Origin: IGN2 sp964639955
GTDB taxonomy: Bacteria > Bacteroidota > Ignavibacteria > Ignavibacteriales > Ignavibacteriaceae
Assembly (NCBI GenBank): GCA_964639955.1
Contig: CAZXGJ010000022.1
Span: forward strand, 1 to 48,204
DNA length: 48,204 bases
Direction: 5' to 3'
This document shows positions 35,777-45,713 of this stretch, in pieces. Position numbers and translations under genes: made by a program. The notes beneath the pieces were generated by a model that saw only the letters and a program-made list of their open reading frames with translations, did no database searches and was not told the origin of the DNA. Each line of letters opens with the position of its first letter. The first letter of the stretch is position 1.

Positions 35777-37708
35777 ATGAAAGAATTCAGATTCCGGCTT
35801 ATAATAATTGTTGCTGCTTTGGCGCTTTCAATTTACCTGCTTTATCCAACCTATTTTGATTATCAGAATAGTACTGATTTAAAAGAAGCACTTGCCCAAA
35901 AAAAAGAGCAAGTCTTAAAGGAAAATCCCGGGATAGAGATGTCGCATCTTGAAAGTATTTTAAGTCAGACCGAAGACAGTATTTTAACAGCAAACCCCGA
36001 TATAGTTAAAAACAGAGAAAAACGAATAAAGCTTGGTTTGGATCTGCAGGGTGGAATGCGTGTTGTTCTGGAAGTAAATACAGGCAAGCTCCTGGAAAAA
36101 CTTGCAAAGAACCCGGATGACGTATTTAATAAAGTTTTAGCTGAAGCAGAGAAGGAAGCTGCTGAAACGGATGAATCTGTAGTTGATATCGCCGGGCGAA
36201 AATTTTCTGAAAGGCAAATAAGACTTAGCCGTTACTACGGAACCATAAGGCAGGAAGATGATGAAATAATAGCAAATTTAAAAGAAGATACAGAAGATGC
36301 TGTTACAAGAGCTATGGAAATTATTAGAAACAGGGTAGATCAGTATGGGGTCAGCGAACCATCAATTCAAAGGCAGGGAAGCCGAAGGATTATTGTTGAA
36401 TTGCCCGGTGTTGCAAGAGAAGAAGAAGCTAAACAATTGCTGCAAGGTACTGCTTTGCTCGAGTTCAGGATTGTTAAAGATCCGGATTTTACCTTTAATG
36501 TAATGCAAAAAATTGATGAAGTGCTGGCAGGTAAAATTATAGATTCAACAAAAACAGATACAACTCTGGCTTCAAACGAATTATCCGATACTTCTGTTAC
36601 AGCTTTGGATACTTCAAAGCAGCAGGAAGAACTTACTGAGGAAGAATTCAAAAAGCAGCATCCGTTCTTTTCAATAGCATTGCTTGATCCACAAGGCAGA
36701 AGTGCAGATGCTTATGTTAATGCTGAGGAAAGGAATAAGCTGGATATGATGCTGCGCAGGGATGATGTTCAGAAAGTTATACCCAATAATGTTGAATTTA
36801 TTTACAATGCTAAAGCTATCACTGATAATTCCGGCAACCAATTTTACCTGCTGTACCTGGTTAATAAGGAACCGGAATTGACCGGTGGAGTTATTACTGA
36901 CGCAGTTGCTACTCTAGATCCAAACAGCTCAGCCCCGATAGTGAATATGACAATGAATTCCGAAGGTGCAACAGAATGGGCAAGAATAACAGGTGCTAAT
37001 GTAGACAAACGCATTGCAATTATGCTTGATGGAGTGATTTTTTCAGCACCGGTGGTTAAAGGAAAAATTCCTGGCGGAAGATCTCAGATTGAAGGAATGG
37101 CTGATCTTAATGAAGCCAAATTATTAGAAATAGTTCTTAAAGCCGGTGCATTACCTGCACCCGTGGACATTATAGAGGAAAGAACCGTTGGTCCTTCACT
37201 TGGTGAGGATTCGATTAATAAAGGATTGCTTTCCGTTATCCTTGGCTATTTACTTGTTGCTGTATTTATGATTATTTATTACAGGAAAGCAGGAACTATT
37301 GCTGCGGCAGCGTTAATATTTACAATTCTTTTTATTCTTGGGGTGCTCGCCGGGTTTAAAGCAACTCTAACGCTCCCGGGTATTGCAGGTATTATATTAA
37401 CTATTGGTATGGCAGTAGACGCAAACGTTTTAATCTTCGAGAGAATAAGAGAAGAGCTTGCAACCGGGAAAACTATGAAGGCTTCTATCGACAGCGGCTT
37501 CTCGAGAGCTTTGTCAGCAATTGTGGATTCGAATATAACTACATTTTTTACCGGTATAATTCTCTACCAATTCGGCACAGGTCCTATTCAGGGATTTGCA
37601 TTAACACTAATGATAGGCATAGTTGCAAGTTTATTTAGCGCACTTATAGTTGCAAGAGTTGTATTTGATATTATGACTTCAAAAAATTTACCGGTAACAG
37701 TAGGATAA
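35777..37708 (+). CDS. secD: Protein translocase subunit SecD
   Basis: 643 aa. N-terminal membrane helix (about 7-24), an extended N-terminal segment, the LGLDLQGG motif (86-93), a large periplasmic region with P1-type repeats, and five or so C-terminal helices (about 475-640) carrying GMAVDANVLIFERIREE, the conserved D-x-N-V-L-I-F-E-R-I motif. SecD works with SecF to use proton motive force in completing export through SecYEG. A low-complexity Ser/Thr/Asp/Glu/Gln stretch around residue 255-295 is longer than in E. coli. secF follows 29 bases later. Confidence 0.95.
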   Translation: MKEFRFRLIIIVAALALSIYLLYPTYFDYQNSTDLKEALAQKKEQVLKENPGIEMSHLESILSQTEDSILTANPDIVKNREKRIKLGLDLQGGMRVVLEVNTGKLLEKLAKNPDDVFNKVLAEAEKEAAETDESVVDIAGRKFSERQIRLSRYYGTIRQEDDEIIANLKEDTEDAVTRAMEIIRNRVDQYGVSEPSIQRQGSRRIIVELPGVAREEEAKQLLQGTALLEFRIVKDPDFTFNVMQKIDEVLAGKIIDSTKTDTTLASNELSDTSVTALDTSKQQEELTEEEFKKQHPFFSIALLDPQGRSADAYVNAEERNKLDMMLRRDDVQKVIPNNVEFIYNAKAITDNSGNQFYLLYLVNKEPELTGGVITDAVATLDPNSSAPIVNMTMNSEGATEWARITGANVDKRIAIMLDGVIFSAPVVKGKIPGGRSQIEGMADLNEAKLLEIVLKAGALPAPVDIIEERTVGPSLGEDSINKGLLSVILGYLLVAVFMIIYYRKAGTIAAAALIFTILFILGVLAGFKATLTLPGIAGIILTIGMAVDANVLIFERIREELATGKTMKASIDSGFSRALSAIVDSNITTFFTGIILYQFGTGPIQGFALTLMIGIVASLFSALIVARVVFDIMTSKNLPVTVG

Positions 37709-37737
37709 TAAATTGATTTAAGGAGTTTTTATTTAAT

Positions 37738-38877
37738 ATGAGAATATTTAAAAATCTTAACTACGATTTCCTCGGCAAGAGAAAAATTGCATACACAATA
37801 TCGGGACTTCTGTTTCTAATTGGTGTTGTCAGCGCTGTAATAAGAGGTTTCCATTTTGGAATCGACTTTAAAGGCGGCAGTGAGATTGTTCTTCAATTTG
37901 AAAAACCGGTTAATATTACTACCATTCGTGGGTATGTGGATAATATAGGCCTCGGCACAGTTGAAGTTAAAACCTTTGGAGGTGAAACAGGCGTGATGAT
38001 AAGAACCGAAGAGCAGATTATACCGGCCGAAATTTATCCACAGGTTGTAGCCGGAATAGAAAATGAAATTGAAAAAATCCTGCCGGGTGTTCCAAGAGAA
38101 ATAACCGATTCAACTGCAAGCTCAATTACTTATTCATTCCTGAATCCCGATACAACAAATATAATTATTGAAGAGCTTTTTGCAGCCGGGTTCCAATCAG
38201 GCAAAATTTCTGAAGAACCGGATAATACAGAAATGATAGTTAGTGTTGGTATAGCAGACTGGATAAAGGAAAATCTTCGTGAAAAAGTTAAGGATAATCC
38301 GTTCTCTGTACTTAAAGAAGATATAGTCGGGCCGAAAATAGGTGAGGAACTAAAACGCGATGCAGTAATGGCAATCATATTTGCCTTAATAGCTATTTTG
38401 ATTTACCTGGGTTTCAGGTTTAAATTCATTTTTGCGTTTGGTGCAGTTGCGGCACTCTTCCATGATGTGCTGATAACCCTCGGATTGTTTTCAATTCTCT
38501 ACGGCTTATTCCCCGGCTTAAACCTCGATATCGATATTACAATTGTGGCAGCATTCTTAACCCTAATTGGTTACTCTATCAATGATACTGTAATTGTCTT
38601 TGACAGAATAAGGGAGAACATAAAGATTCATAAGACGAGACCTATATTCGATATTATGAATACGAGTATAAGCCAAACTATGAGCCGAACAGTATTGACC
38701 AGTGGAACAACTCTTCTTACAGTATTAGTTCTGATAATTTTTGGTGGTGAGGTTCTCAGAGCTTTTGCTTTTACATTATTCTTTGGGATAATTATAGGAA
38801 CTTATTCGTCAATCTTTATCGCAAGTACACTTGTTTATGAATATGCAACCAGGTATAATAAGAAAGTTGAGTTCTAA
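37738..38877 (+). CDS. secF: Protein translocase subunit SecF
   Basis: 379 aa. The motif GIDFKGGSEI (41-50) is the SecF counterpart of the SecD GG motif, and the membrane part carries GYSINDTVIVFDRIREN. Six predicted helices. AAGGAG lies about 12 bases before the ATG. A degenerate ATCCG-x-x-x-CGG palindrome (near 38905) and an AT-rich stretch follow; no strong terminator is visible before the next gene. Confidence 0.95.
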   Translation: MRIFKNLNYDFLGKRKIAYTISGLLFLIGVVSAVIRGFHFGIDFKGGSEIVLQFEKPVNITTIRGYVDNIGLGTVEVKTFGGETGVMIRTEEQIIPAEIYPQVVAGIENEIEKILPGVPREITDSTASSITYSFLNPDTTNIIIEELFAAGFQSGKISEEPDNTEMIVSVGIADWIKENLREKVKDNPFSVLKEDIVGPKIGEELKRDAVMAIIFALIAILIYLGFRFKFIFAFGAVAALFHDVLITLGLFSILYGLFPGLNLDIDITIVAAFLTLIGYSINDTVIVFDRIRENIKIHKTRPIFDIMNTSISQTMSRTVLTSGTTLLTVLVLIIFGGEVLRAFAFTLFFGIIIGTYSSIFIASTLVYEYATRYNKKVEF

Positions 38878-39064
38878 ACTGTAAATCTGCTTCTGCCGAT
38901 GCTTATCCGAAATCGGGGGATGAGAACATTTATATTTATCATTTCGAAACAGCCGCAAAAATTCAGGTCATCTTTTAACATTTTATTGATTTGCAATTAA
39001 ATCAAATAATATTATTTTTTCCAATGTATTTAATAAACAATAATCAATCATAACAGAGGATCTC

Positions 39065-39319
39065 GTGAGCAACAAGTTATATGTCGGCAATCTTCCATGG
39101 GCTATGAATGATGATGAATTAAAAGATGCATTCAAAAACCATGGTAGTGTCTTAACTGCAAAAATCGTTACCGATAAACAGACAGGCAGGTCCAGAGGTT
39201 TCGGCTTTGTTGAGATGGAAAATGAAAACGAAGCCAAAGACGCAATTAAAGCAATGAATGGAAGCGAACTAAAAGGAAGAAAACTGGTTGTTGCTGCTGC
39301 CCGGGCTGCTACTTCATAA
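39065..39319 (+). CDS. RRM-type RNA-binding protein, 84 aa
   Basis: A single RNA-recognition motif: RNP2 LYVGNL (5-10) and RNP1 RGFGFVEM (44-51), with almost no tail (AAARAATS). Start is GTG at 39065, supported by AGAGGA 5 bases upstream. Such small RRM proteins occur in cyanobacteria and Bacteroidota/Chlorobi and bind mRNA, often in cold or stress responses. Monocistronic, with an AT-rich upstream region. Confidence 0.92.
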   Translation: MSNKLYVGNLPWAMNDDELKDAFKNHGSVLTAKIVTDKQTGRSRGFGFVEMENENEAKDAIKAMNGSELKGRKLVVAAARAATS

Positions 39320-39618
39320 CCCTGCAGAATTTCTCAGCACTGCATTTCGTTATAGTTCCTGGTTACTAATTAAGTTCGAATGAATTTTACCCGTTGATTA
39401 ATTTTAACGGGCAGGGAGATTTACTTTGTAACATTTCATTGACCGGTAAGTGTTATTAAGTGAAGAGAAAGCCTGTCTCATCAATTCATTAATAAAATAA
39501 TCCAGTTATTTTTTCCGCAGAATAATTATACAAATCCGTAATGTTATTCTTCAAAGAAAAATATCAGCGATGCCAAATATGTTACCGCTATCAAAACGCT
39601 TAAGCATAAATTTATTTG
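39320..39618. other. Convergent intergenic region
   Basis: CCCGTT (39390-39395) and AACGGG (39406-39411) form a weak hairpin after the RRM gene. The rhodanese reading frame, if its UGA is read through, would continue into this region as far as 39544. I see no other gene. Confidence 0.5.
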
Positions 39619-39981
39619 TCAGGAAATTTCTTTAGAGCCCGACCAGCCAATAATACCCGGCTGCAAATTAAAAACCCGTCCGAAACCCATCTTTTTCATT
39701 TGCATCCCTGCGATATAACTCCGGTTGCCGCTTCTGCAGTAAAGGTAGTAATTCTTCCTTCTATCAAGCTTATCTAATTCCTGAAGAAAAGAAGGATTGT
39801 AAATATCAATAAGCAATGAATTTGGTATTCGTGCCGTATTGTGCTCTATGGGTGTTCTTACATCTATCAGCACTGCATTTGAGTCGGCAATTAATCTTTG
39901 CTCAAACTCTGCTGCATTCAAATTTACTACTGTATTTATTTCTTCAGGGAAAATTTTCTCTGAATATATTTCTTTAAACAT
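39619..39981 (-). CDS. Rhodanese-like domain protein, 120 aa
   Basis: One rhodanese domain: LIDVRTPIEHNTARIPNS and YLYCRSGNRS with active-site Cys82 and a normal six-residue loop, then NLQPGIIGW. Family members transfer sulfur or bind metal or arsenate; this is a single-domain, PspE/GlpE-like form without signal peptide. The frame ends in TGA (39619-39621) followed by C. After it the same frame stays open for 24 codons (to a TAA at 39544-39546) and encodes a strongly hydrophobic stretch, QINLCLSVLIAVTYLASL and then IFFFEE, which looks like a membrane helix. No good ribosome site precedes the ATG. Confidence 0.85.
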   Translation of the reverse strand: MFKEIYSEKIFPEEINTVVNLNAAEFEQRLIADSNAVLIDVRTPIEHNTARIPNSLLIDIYNPSFLQELDKLDRRKNYYLYCRSGNRSYIAGMQMKKMGFGRVFNLQPGIIGWSGSKEIS

Positions 39982-40161
39982 TCAATTACCGGTTAGATTA
40001 TTTATTAAGATTAAACCATCAATTTTAAAAACATCAGATGCTATTTAAGCCAATGGGTTTCACACCAATGAGGGGAAACAGCAAAAAGTTGCCAATAAGC
40101 AATTAAGTTAATTTACCGGAATATCGGGCTAAAAAAAACTTAATTTTAAAGGGGAGGCAAT

Positions 40162-40195
40162 AATAAAAAACCCCCGCTTGGTTTTAACGGGGGTT
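40162..40195 (-). terminator. Intrinsic terminator of T9SS gene 40218-41486
   Basis: AACCCCCG (40169-40176) pairs with CGGGGGTT (40188-40195); followed by TTTTATTATT on the minus strand; 22 bases after the stop. Confidence 0.88.
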
Positions 40196-40217
40196 AAGAA
40201 ACAGTTTATAAAAAAAT

Positions 40218-41486
40218 TTATTTCATCAATATCATTTGCCTGGTTTCAATAAAGTCTCCTGCCTGGAGCCGGTAAAAGTAAACTCCGCTTGGCAAACCAT
40301 TTGCACTGAACTCAAGCTCGTAAGTTCCGGCAGGTTTTTCCTCATTTACAAGCACTGCTACTTCTTTGCCAAGTGCATCGTATACTTTCAGCGAAACAAA
40401 ACTATTAACCGGCATCTGCCAGCTAATGGTTGTTGAAGGGTTGAAAGGATTCGGATAATTCTGCAAAAGGTTAAATGATTTAACGGCTCCGATTTCAATT
40501 GCTTCCGAAAGGTTATAAAATTCAAATGTTCCATTGAAATCAATTTGCTTTAAGCGATAGTAATAAGAACCGGCATTTAACCCGGCATCAATAAACGAAT
40601 AATATTGGGCTTCGGTTGTTGTGCCATGCCCATCAACAAAACCAATATTTACCCAGCCGTTTTCTGCAGTTCTTCTTTCTACCTGGAACCCAAGATTATT
40701 CAATTCAGTAGCTGTGATCCAGTTCAATTCTACAGCATTACCATCGTTTAAATTAAAAATGTTTGCAGTGAATGAAGCCAATTCAACCGGTACAAATTCA
40801 TCGTAATGTATCTCGCCAACAAGTCCACGTGAAGCGAAGATACTTCCACCGCTTGTAAAAGGCGCACTACGCGCCTCACCGGTGATAAGAGTAAGAAATG
40901 AATCAGCAAAGACCTGAAAAGGTGGAGTACCGGTACCGTAGTATCGGGGACCTGCAACAGTAAATAGCATAGCTAAACCAACTGTATCACCGGGATTGAG
41001 ATTTATGACGGGAGTAGCGAAGAGTTCTGAAACACCAGAGCTTCCACCAGAACCTTGCGTAACGTTAACTGTGCCAAGAGAGGTCCAGCCTGCCGATGAG
41101 CTGCCCTGTCCTCCTAAAGCAGTTCCGGAACGAACAAAAAATTCTATTACAAAACCTGCACCTGCACCGGCTGTGCTGGCAGTTCTCATACCAGTAATTG
41201 TAACATAGCGCGGACCAGCAATAAGATCATGGAAAATTGCCCAGCCCGGTGAACCGCCATTGTTTGGAGGTGGAGGATTAGCAGGCAAGATATGGCTTCC
41301 GAGCAGATCGCTGTTTAAATCGTTTAATGAACCAACTGTAACATTACCGGTATTAATGGTTTGCGTCAATTCTCCTGCAATCATACTTGCTAACGCATCA
41401 ATATCCAAAGGGGAAGATGAACCTTGTGCGAATACGCTGCCGCAAAGAAGCGATATGGAAAACAGAACAATGTAAATTTGTTTCAT
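40218..41486 (-). CDS. Secreted protein with T9SS sorting domain, 422 aa
   Basis: Signal peptide (1-20, …CGSVFAQ). The body (about 21-230) is Gly/Ser/Thr-rich, beta in character, with PGDTVGLAMLFTV; I do not recognise it. A fibronectin-like module (VPVELASFTANIF … ELNWITATELNNLGFQVERR … GHGTTTEAQYYSF … YRLKQIDFNG) and a T9SS tail (LLQNYPNPFNPSTTISW … SGVYFYRLQAGDF … RQMILMK) follow. An AAGGAG site precedes the ATG. It stands alone between two strong terminators. Confidence 0.86.
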   Translation of the reverse strand: MKQIYIVLFSISLLCGSVFAQGSSSPLDIDALASMIAGELTQTINTGNVTVGSLNDLNSDLLGSHILPANPPPPNNGGSPGWAIFHDLIAGPRYVTITGMRTASTAGAGAGFVIEFFVRSGTALGGQGSSSAGWTSLGTVNVTQGSGGSSGVSELFATPVINLNPGDTVGLAMLFTVAGPRYYGTGTPPFQVFADSFLTLITGEARSAPFTSGGSIFASRGLVGEIHYDEFVPVELASFTANIFNLNDGNAVELNWITATELNNLGFQVERRTAENGWVNIGFVDGHGTTTEAQYYSFIDAGLNAGSYYYRLKQIDFNGTFEFYNLSEAIEIGAVKSFNLLQNYPNPFNPSTTISWQMPVNSFVSLKVYDALGKEVAVLVNEEKPAGTYELEFSANGLPSGVYFYRLQAGDFIETRQMILMK

Positions 41487-41650
41487 AGGATGCTCCTTAT
41501 TTTAGTTAAAGATGATTTTTTTATTAAAGAAATCAGATTACCCTCTGATGATTCCTGCCCCGAGAATGTCATTATTTGCTGTTCTTCATTTAATTTTGTT
41601 ATTAAATTAAAAATTAAAACAAATAGAATCAAGCAAGTATTTTTATTTTA

Positions 41651-41684
41651 AAATTAAAAACCCCGCCTTCTCAAGGACGGGGTT
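41651..41684 (-). terminator. Intrinsic terminator of the gingipain-like gene
   Basis: AACCCCG (41659-41665) pairs with CGGGGTT (41678-41684), with inner CCTT/AAGG pairing; U-tracts follow on both strands, so it could act both ways. 25 bases after the stop. Confidence 0.85.
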
Positions 41685-41708
41685 TTCTGAACAGGTAAAA
41701 AGTGATAA

Positions 41709-44700
41709 TTATTTTAACAGCAAGAGTTTTTTGGTGCTCACAAAGCTGCCTGCCGTTAACCGGTAGAAATATACACCGCTTGCATAATTTAACGCATTCC
41801 ATAGATATTTATAGTATCCCGGCTCCATCTTATCATTCACGATAGTTTCAACTTCGGAACCAAGTGCATCGTAAATTTTAAGTGTAACCTTTGCTTCTTT
41901 CGGGATTCCGAATTCAATTGTTGTTAAAGGATTAAATGGATTCGGATAGTTCTGTGACAAGCTGAATACAGTTGGAACAATGTTATAATCAACTTCCAGA
42001 ACATCTGAGAAGGATTCGGTACCGTCCAGATTAATTTGCTTCAACCTGTAATAGTACTTCCCTTTACCTTTTACACCTGCATCGGTAAATGTGTACTTTT
42101 GCATTTCAGTAGTGGTTCCTTTTCCCTCAACAAATCCTATTCTCTGGTAAGTTTTGTTATCGCTGCTCTTTTGAACTTCGAAACCTGAATTATTTATTTC
42201 TGTAGCAGTTTCCCAATTCAGATTTATTCCGCTTTCATCAAAATCAGCTTCAAATGAAATAAACTCAACAGGAATTATTCCGAGCCCAAAGAATTCAATT
42301 ATTTCTGCCATCAGCTCTTTTCGGGTTGAAGGAGATGTTCCGTTGGAAAGCCCTCCGAATTCGAACGAAGTACCGATAGTTCGGTAAGTTCCTGCATCAT
42401 AAGCAACTGCGCATCCGTAATCCGGCGATTGATTTTTAAATATCAGCTGAGCGGGTGGTATGTTTGTTATTCTGTCAATCCAGTTATTCTCACCCGTGTA
42501 GGCGAAAGACATTCCCTGTGTAAACGTTGAAGGTTGACCAAGTATTGTTCCAAGGTCACCACTTCCATCATCCGTAGCATTAATATTAAACATAGAATGA
42601 ACAGGAGTTGATGGATCGTAATACCAGGTATCGCCGCCTTCCATATAAATCTTTCCACCCGCATTTAAATAATCTGCTAATAATTGTCCCTCGGAGGAAC
42701 TTAAAACATGATTGTTGCTGTAAATTCCCAGGCATACAAATACCGAAGTATAAAGGCTGAGATCTGCGGGGAAGGAAGTAAGGTAATCGTAAGTTACCGC
42801 ATTGGAATCCAGCGCTGCCTTTATGGCCGGGCTGGAATTATGGTTTGTATCAAGACAAAGAATTAAAACAGGTATCTGTCCAACCACAAGTGAAAAAGTT
42901 CCGTTACCGGTTATACCCAAAGCAGCAGTAATATTAAAATTAAATGCTGCCTGATGCCCGGTTGGAGTGTTACTGTTTGCTGTAACGCTGAAGGATTTAG
43001 TTACGTTGCCTCCCGATCCGATATTGCCGTAAGTCTGCGATGAGGTGTTTATGGTTATATATGGATCAGTGCAGACTAATTCTCCTGCAACATTAACCGC
43101 GCCCGAAGTTCCTTCATTAATAATTTCAATGATTATATCTGCAGTTTCACCCGGATCGAGGATTCCATTATTATTTCCTGCAGGGTCCGAAACGCTGTAG
43201 GTCCCCAATACCAGCTCCGGTGAATGTGCTTTGAGTGAGAAATAACTTACCCAGTTATTTACTCCATCTGTTGCAAGAACCTCGAATGCTATATTGTGTT
43301 CATCCGGAACAAGTGGATTTACCTGGATAGCGTAACCATCTGGTAATAATATTTGCCCGCCGGAAGGAATAGAACCATAATACTGAGTTGAATCGGTAAT
43401 TGAAACATTTGAATCGCCGCTGCGAAGAATCAAGGTAACATTCTCTGCCTGTGCAACGCCAACATTGTGTGCTCTTAAGGAAAGTAATGGCGATTCACCA
43501 TAATCCAGAAGCCCATTATTATTTCCTGATGCATCGTTAATTATACAGGAATCTGCAACAACGTAGGGACCGGATGCCGGAACTACCGGGATCTGTGCTG
43601 TATATCTGTAATAATTCTGTTTTGTAACTGTTAGCGTAACAGTATTCCCCGGAACAATAAATGGTATACTAAGCGAAATCGGTGAACCAGTACCTTCACC
43701 AACTGCCAGAATTTCACCATCGAGAGTTAAAGAAATTAATGAGTAATTGTCTGCAGTTACGTTAAAGTAAGGCGCTCCGCTAACTATTACCGGATCGTGA
43801 ACCACCGTGAGGTTTTGGGGCATTTCCGTATAAACTGTAGTAAACGCATCTCCATGATGATGGAATAAGTAATAAGTAACCATTTTATCGCCGGTATTAT
43901 ACGGCCAGTTTGAGTACTGAAGAAAATATTTTCCGTAAACATTGCCAAAAGCCGGTAATATTTTATCAGGGCCAGGTGTGCCGTAATCGGGCATAAAATT
44001 CGGCCACATGCCATCATACATTCCCCACGTATAAGTATCGTTTACAAAAGAATAAGAAACTTCTGTTGCGGCGATAATTCCAAGCGCACCGTACTGATGC
44101 CTGTGAAATGCTTCAGCAAAACATTCACCGCTCCAGTTGAATTTTCCTGTAAGGCAGTTAATTGAAAATACGAATACAAGATCGTTATTTGTTAATGCAG
44201 ACAGGTTAGAATTGCCATAAGCCGGTTCGCCCCATCCGGTCTCACCTCCGTGATCGCGGTGCTGAAGCATAAATGCGCCGCTGTTTATATCGTTGTTAAT
44301 TCTGGTCGCATTCCCGCCCCAATCAGTCAGATGATTCGGGGTAGCTGGGATATAATTTAATCCGTTTGGGCCAAAGTAATTTACAACCATGCTGGTATTC
44401 TGATTTGTTGACCAGACATTAAACGGAGGAGTTCCACTGTAAATGGCATTTTCCCTCTTTGGTGTTTTGCCAAGCCCAAATTCCCAGAATCCGTTTATAG
44501 TTTCAGAACAAATCTGAAACCATCTTTCAGTTTGCCAGCCCATAGCTGTAACCGGTTTATTATAGTAATTCTGATTGGTTGGTGGAGTCCGTTCATTCCT
44601 TAAGAATTTTCCTATCATCCTTTGCAGGTGCGTTGCATTTTGAGCTGTCATTCGTGCAGTTACTATATCTGCCATATTATCGCCATTCACATCAGCATAA

Positions 44701-45713
44701 ATATGGTCGGAAACACAATAGCTGTTCCAGGTAGGGCTGTGAACAGTGTTACCTGTTGTGCCGTAATCCCCTAAGAACAAAACTGCAACCGGCGGAATAG
44801 TCCAGGTGTTGTATGCATTGTTAATATAATTTTCAATTGCAGTTGAATTATTTCCGCCAGCCTGAGTAGTGGTTACTATACCGGTTCTTATTCCCTGCAG
44901 GGTTCTGAACTGCTTTATCGAATCAGCCCATGCAAGAAAGGTTGGATCATCCGGACAAATAATTATGTATTCAAAATCTTCGCTTAATTTGTCCGAATGA
45001 AAATTGTATTCAACATCGGGAATGGAATTATAATTAATAACAACATTTTTAATTATCGGGTCGAACCAGCGGCTGCGCAGCCTGTCTTCCCCAAAATAAC
45101 CGTTACCTCCAATAAAAGTAACATCAACTTTCATATCCCTGTAAACAATTAATTGTTTGGTAACCGGATTGTATTGAAACGGTGTTATTCCAAGCTGAAC
45201 AACATCTACACCTCTTATTTCAGTTGGTTCAGAAAGCATAACAACCTCAGAAGGGTAAAATGAGTTGGAGGTGTAAATTCTTTCATTCTTAATAAAACTC
45301 AATGGTGAATCATCGTTACCTTTAGGAATTTTAAAAGCAGGAGCTATCTCTACATTTTCAAAGGTTTCAGTCCTTGCAGCTATAACATCAAAAACAGCAT
45401 ATGCGCCTTCGGGTAAGGCAATAAATCTTGATGTTCCCGGCAAATCCGGTGCACCGGCATCGTTGGGTAAAAATACACCCGGTATATGCACCGATTTCAT
45501 AATCGTGCCATCTACATCAACATCCTGCATATCAAACTGAGTAATAGAAAAATTCAGCTGAATTCCGTTCTGGCTTTCCGTAACCAGCGTGAAGCCCGAT
45601 TCTCCCCAGCTATCTCCATAGTTTACAACCTGAGGCTGCAAAACACCGGAAAGCAGAAGAAAAAAGACCGGCAGAAGTGTTTTGAAGGTTTTGTAAGCAG
45701 ATATTTTTTCCAC
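41709..45713 (-). CDS. Gingipain-type cysteine protease (peptidase family C25) with T9SS sorting domain, 1334 aa
   Basis: GTG start with GGGAG upstream, signal peptide (…LLLLSGVLQPQ), then a C25 propeptide-like region (to about 215). The catalytic domain shows His485/His488 in QHRDHGGETGW and the Cys520 nucleophile in FSINCLTGKF; the 32-residue His-Cys spacing resembles gingipain R. Next come two related beta repeats with an acidic Asn-rich loop, D-x-x-GNNNG-x-L-D-x-GE, near 727 and 847; a Rossmann-like glutamine-amidotransferase-fold domain (about 950-1100); a fibronectin-like module (VEFISFEADF …); and the T9SS tail. Probably a secreted or surface protease activated by propeptide removal. 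Strong terminator downstream. Confidence 0.92.
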   Translation of the reverse strand: MEKISAYKTFKTLLPVFFLLLSGVLQPQVVNYGDSWGESGFTLVTESQNGIQLNFSITQFDMQDVDVDGTIMKSVHIPGVFLPNDAGAPDLPGTSRFIALPEGAYAVFDVIAARTETFENVEIAPAFKIPKGNDDSPLSFIKNERIYTSNSFYPSEVVMLSEPTEIRGVDVVQLGITPFQYNPVTKQLIVYRDMKVDVTFIGGNGYFGEDRLRSRWFDPIIKNVVINYNSIPDVEYNFHSDKLSEDFEYIIICPDDPTFLAWADSIKQFRTLQGIRTGIVTTTQAGGNNSTAIENYINNAYNTWTIPPVAVLFLGDYGTTGNTVHSPTWNSYCVSDHIYADVNGDNMADIVTARMTAQNATHLQRMIGKFLRNERTPPTNQNYYNKPVTAMGWQTERWFQICSETINGFWEFGLGKTPKRENAIYSGTPPFNVWSTNQNTSMVVNYFGPNGLNYIPATPNHLTDWGGNATRINNDINSGAFMLQHRDHGGETGWGEPAYGNSNLSALTNNDLVFVFSINCLTGKFNWSGECFAEAFHRHQYGALGIIAATEVSYSFVNDTYTWGMYDGMWPNFMPDYGTPGPDKILPAFGNVYGKYFLQYSNWPYNTGDKMVTYYLFHHHGDAFTTVYTEMPQNLTVVHDPVIVSGAPYFNVTADNYSLISLTLDGEILAVGEGTGSPISLSIPFIVPGNTVTLTVTKQNYYRYTAQIPVVPASGPYVVADSCIINDASGNNNGLLDYGESPLLSLRAHNVGVAQAENVTLILRSGDSNVSITDSTQYYGSIPSGGQILLPDGYAIQVNPLVPDEHNIAFEVLATDGVNNWVSYFSLKAHSPELVLGTYSVSDPAGNNNGILDPGETADIIIEIINEGTSGAVNVAGELVCTDPYITINTSSQTYGNIGSGGNVTKSFSVTANSNTPTGHQAAFNFNITAALGITGNGTFSLVVGQIPVLILCLDTNHNSSPAIKAALDSNAVTYDYLTSFPADLSLYTSVFVCLGIYSNNHVLSSSEGQLLADYLNAGGKIYMEGGDTWYYDPSTPVHSMFNINATDDGSGDLGTILGQPSTFTQGMSFAYTGENNWIDRITNIPPAQLIFKNQSPDYGCAVAYDAGTYRTIGTSFEFGGLSNGTSPSTRKELMAEIIEFFGLGIIPVEFISFEADFDESGINLNWETATEINNSGFEVQKSSDNKTYQRIGFVEGKGTTTEMQKYTFTDAGVKGKGKYYYRLKQINLDGTESFSDVLEVDYNIVPTVFSLSQNYPNPFNPLTTIEFGIPKEAKVTLKIYDALGSEVETIVNDKMEPGYYKYLWNALNYASGVYFYRLTAGSFVSTKKLLLLK

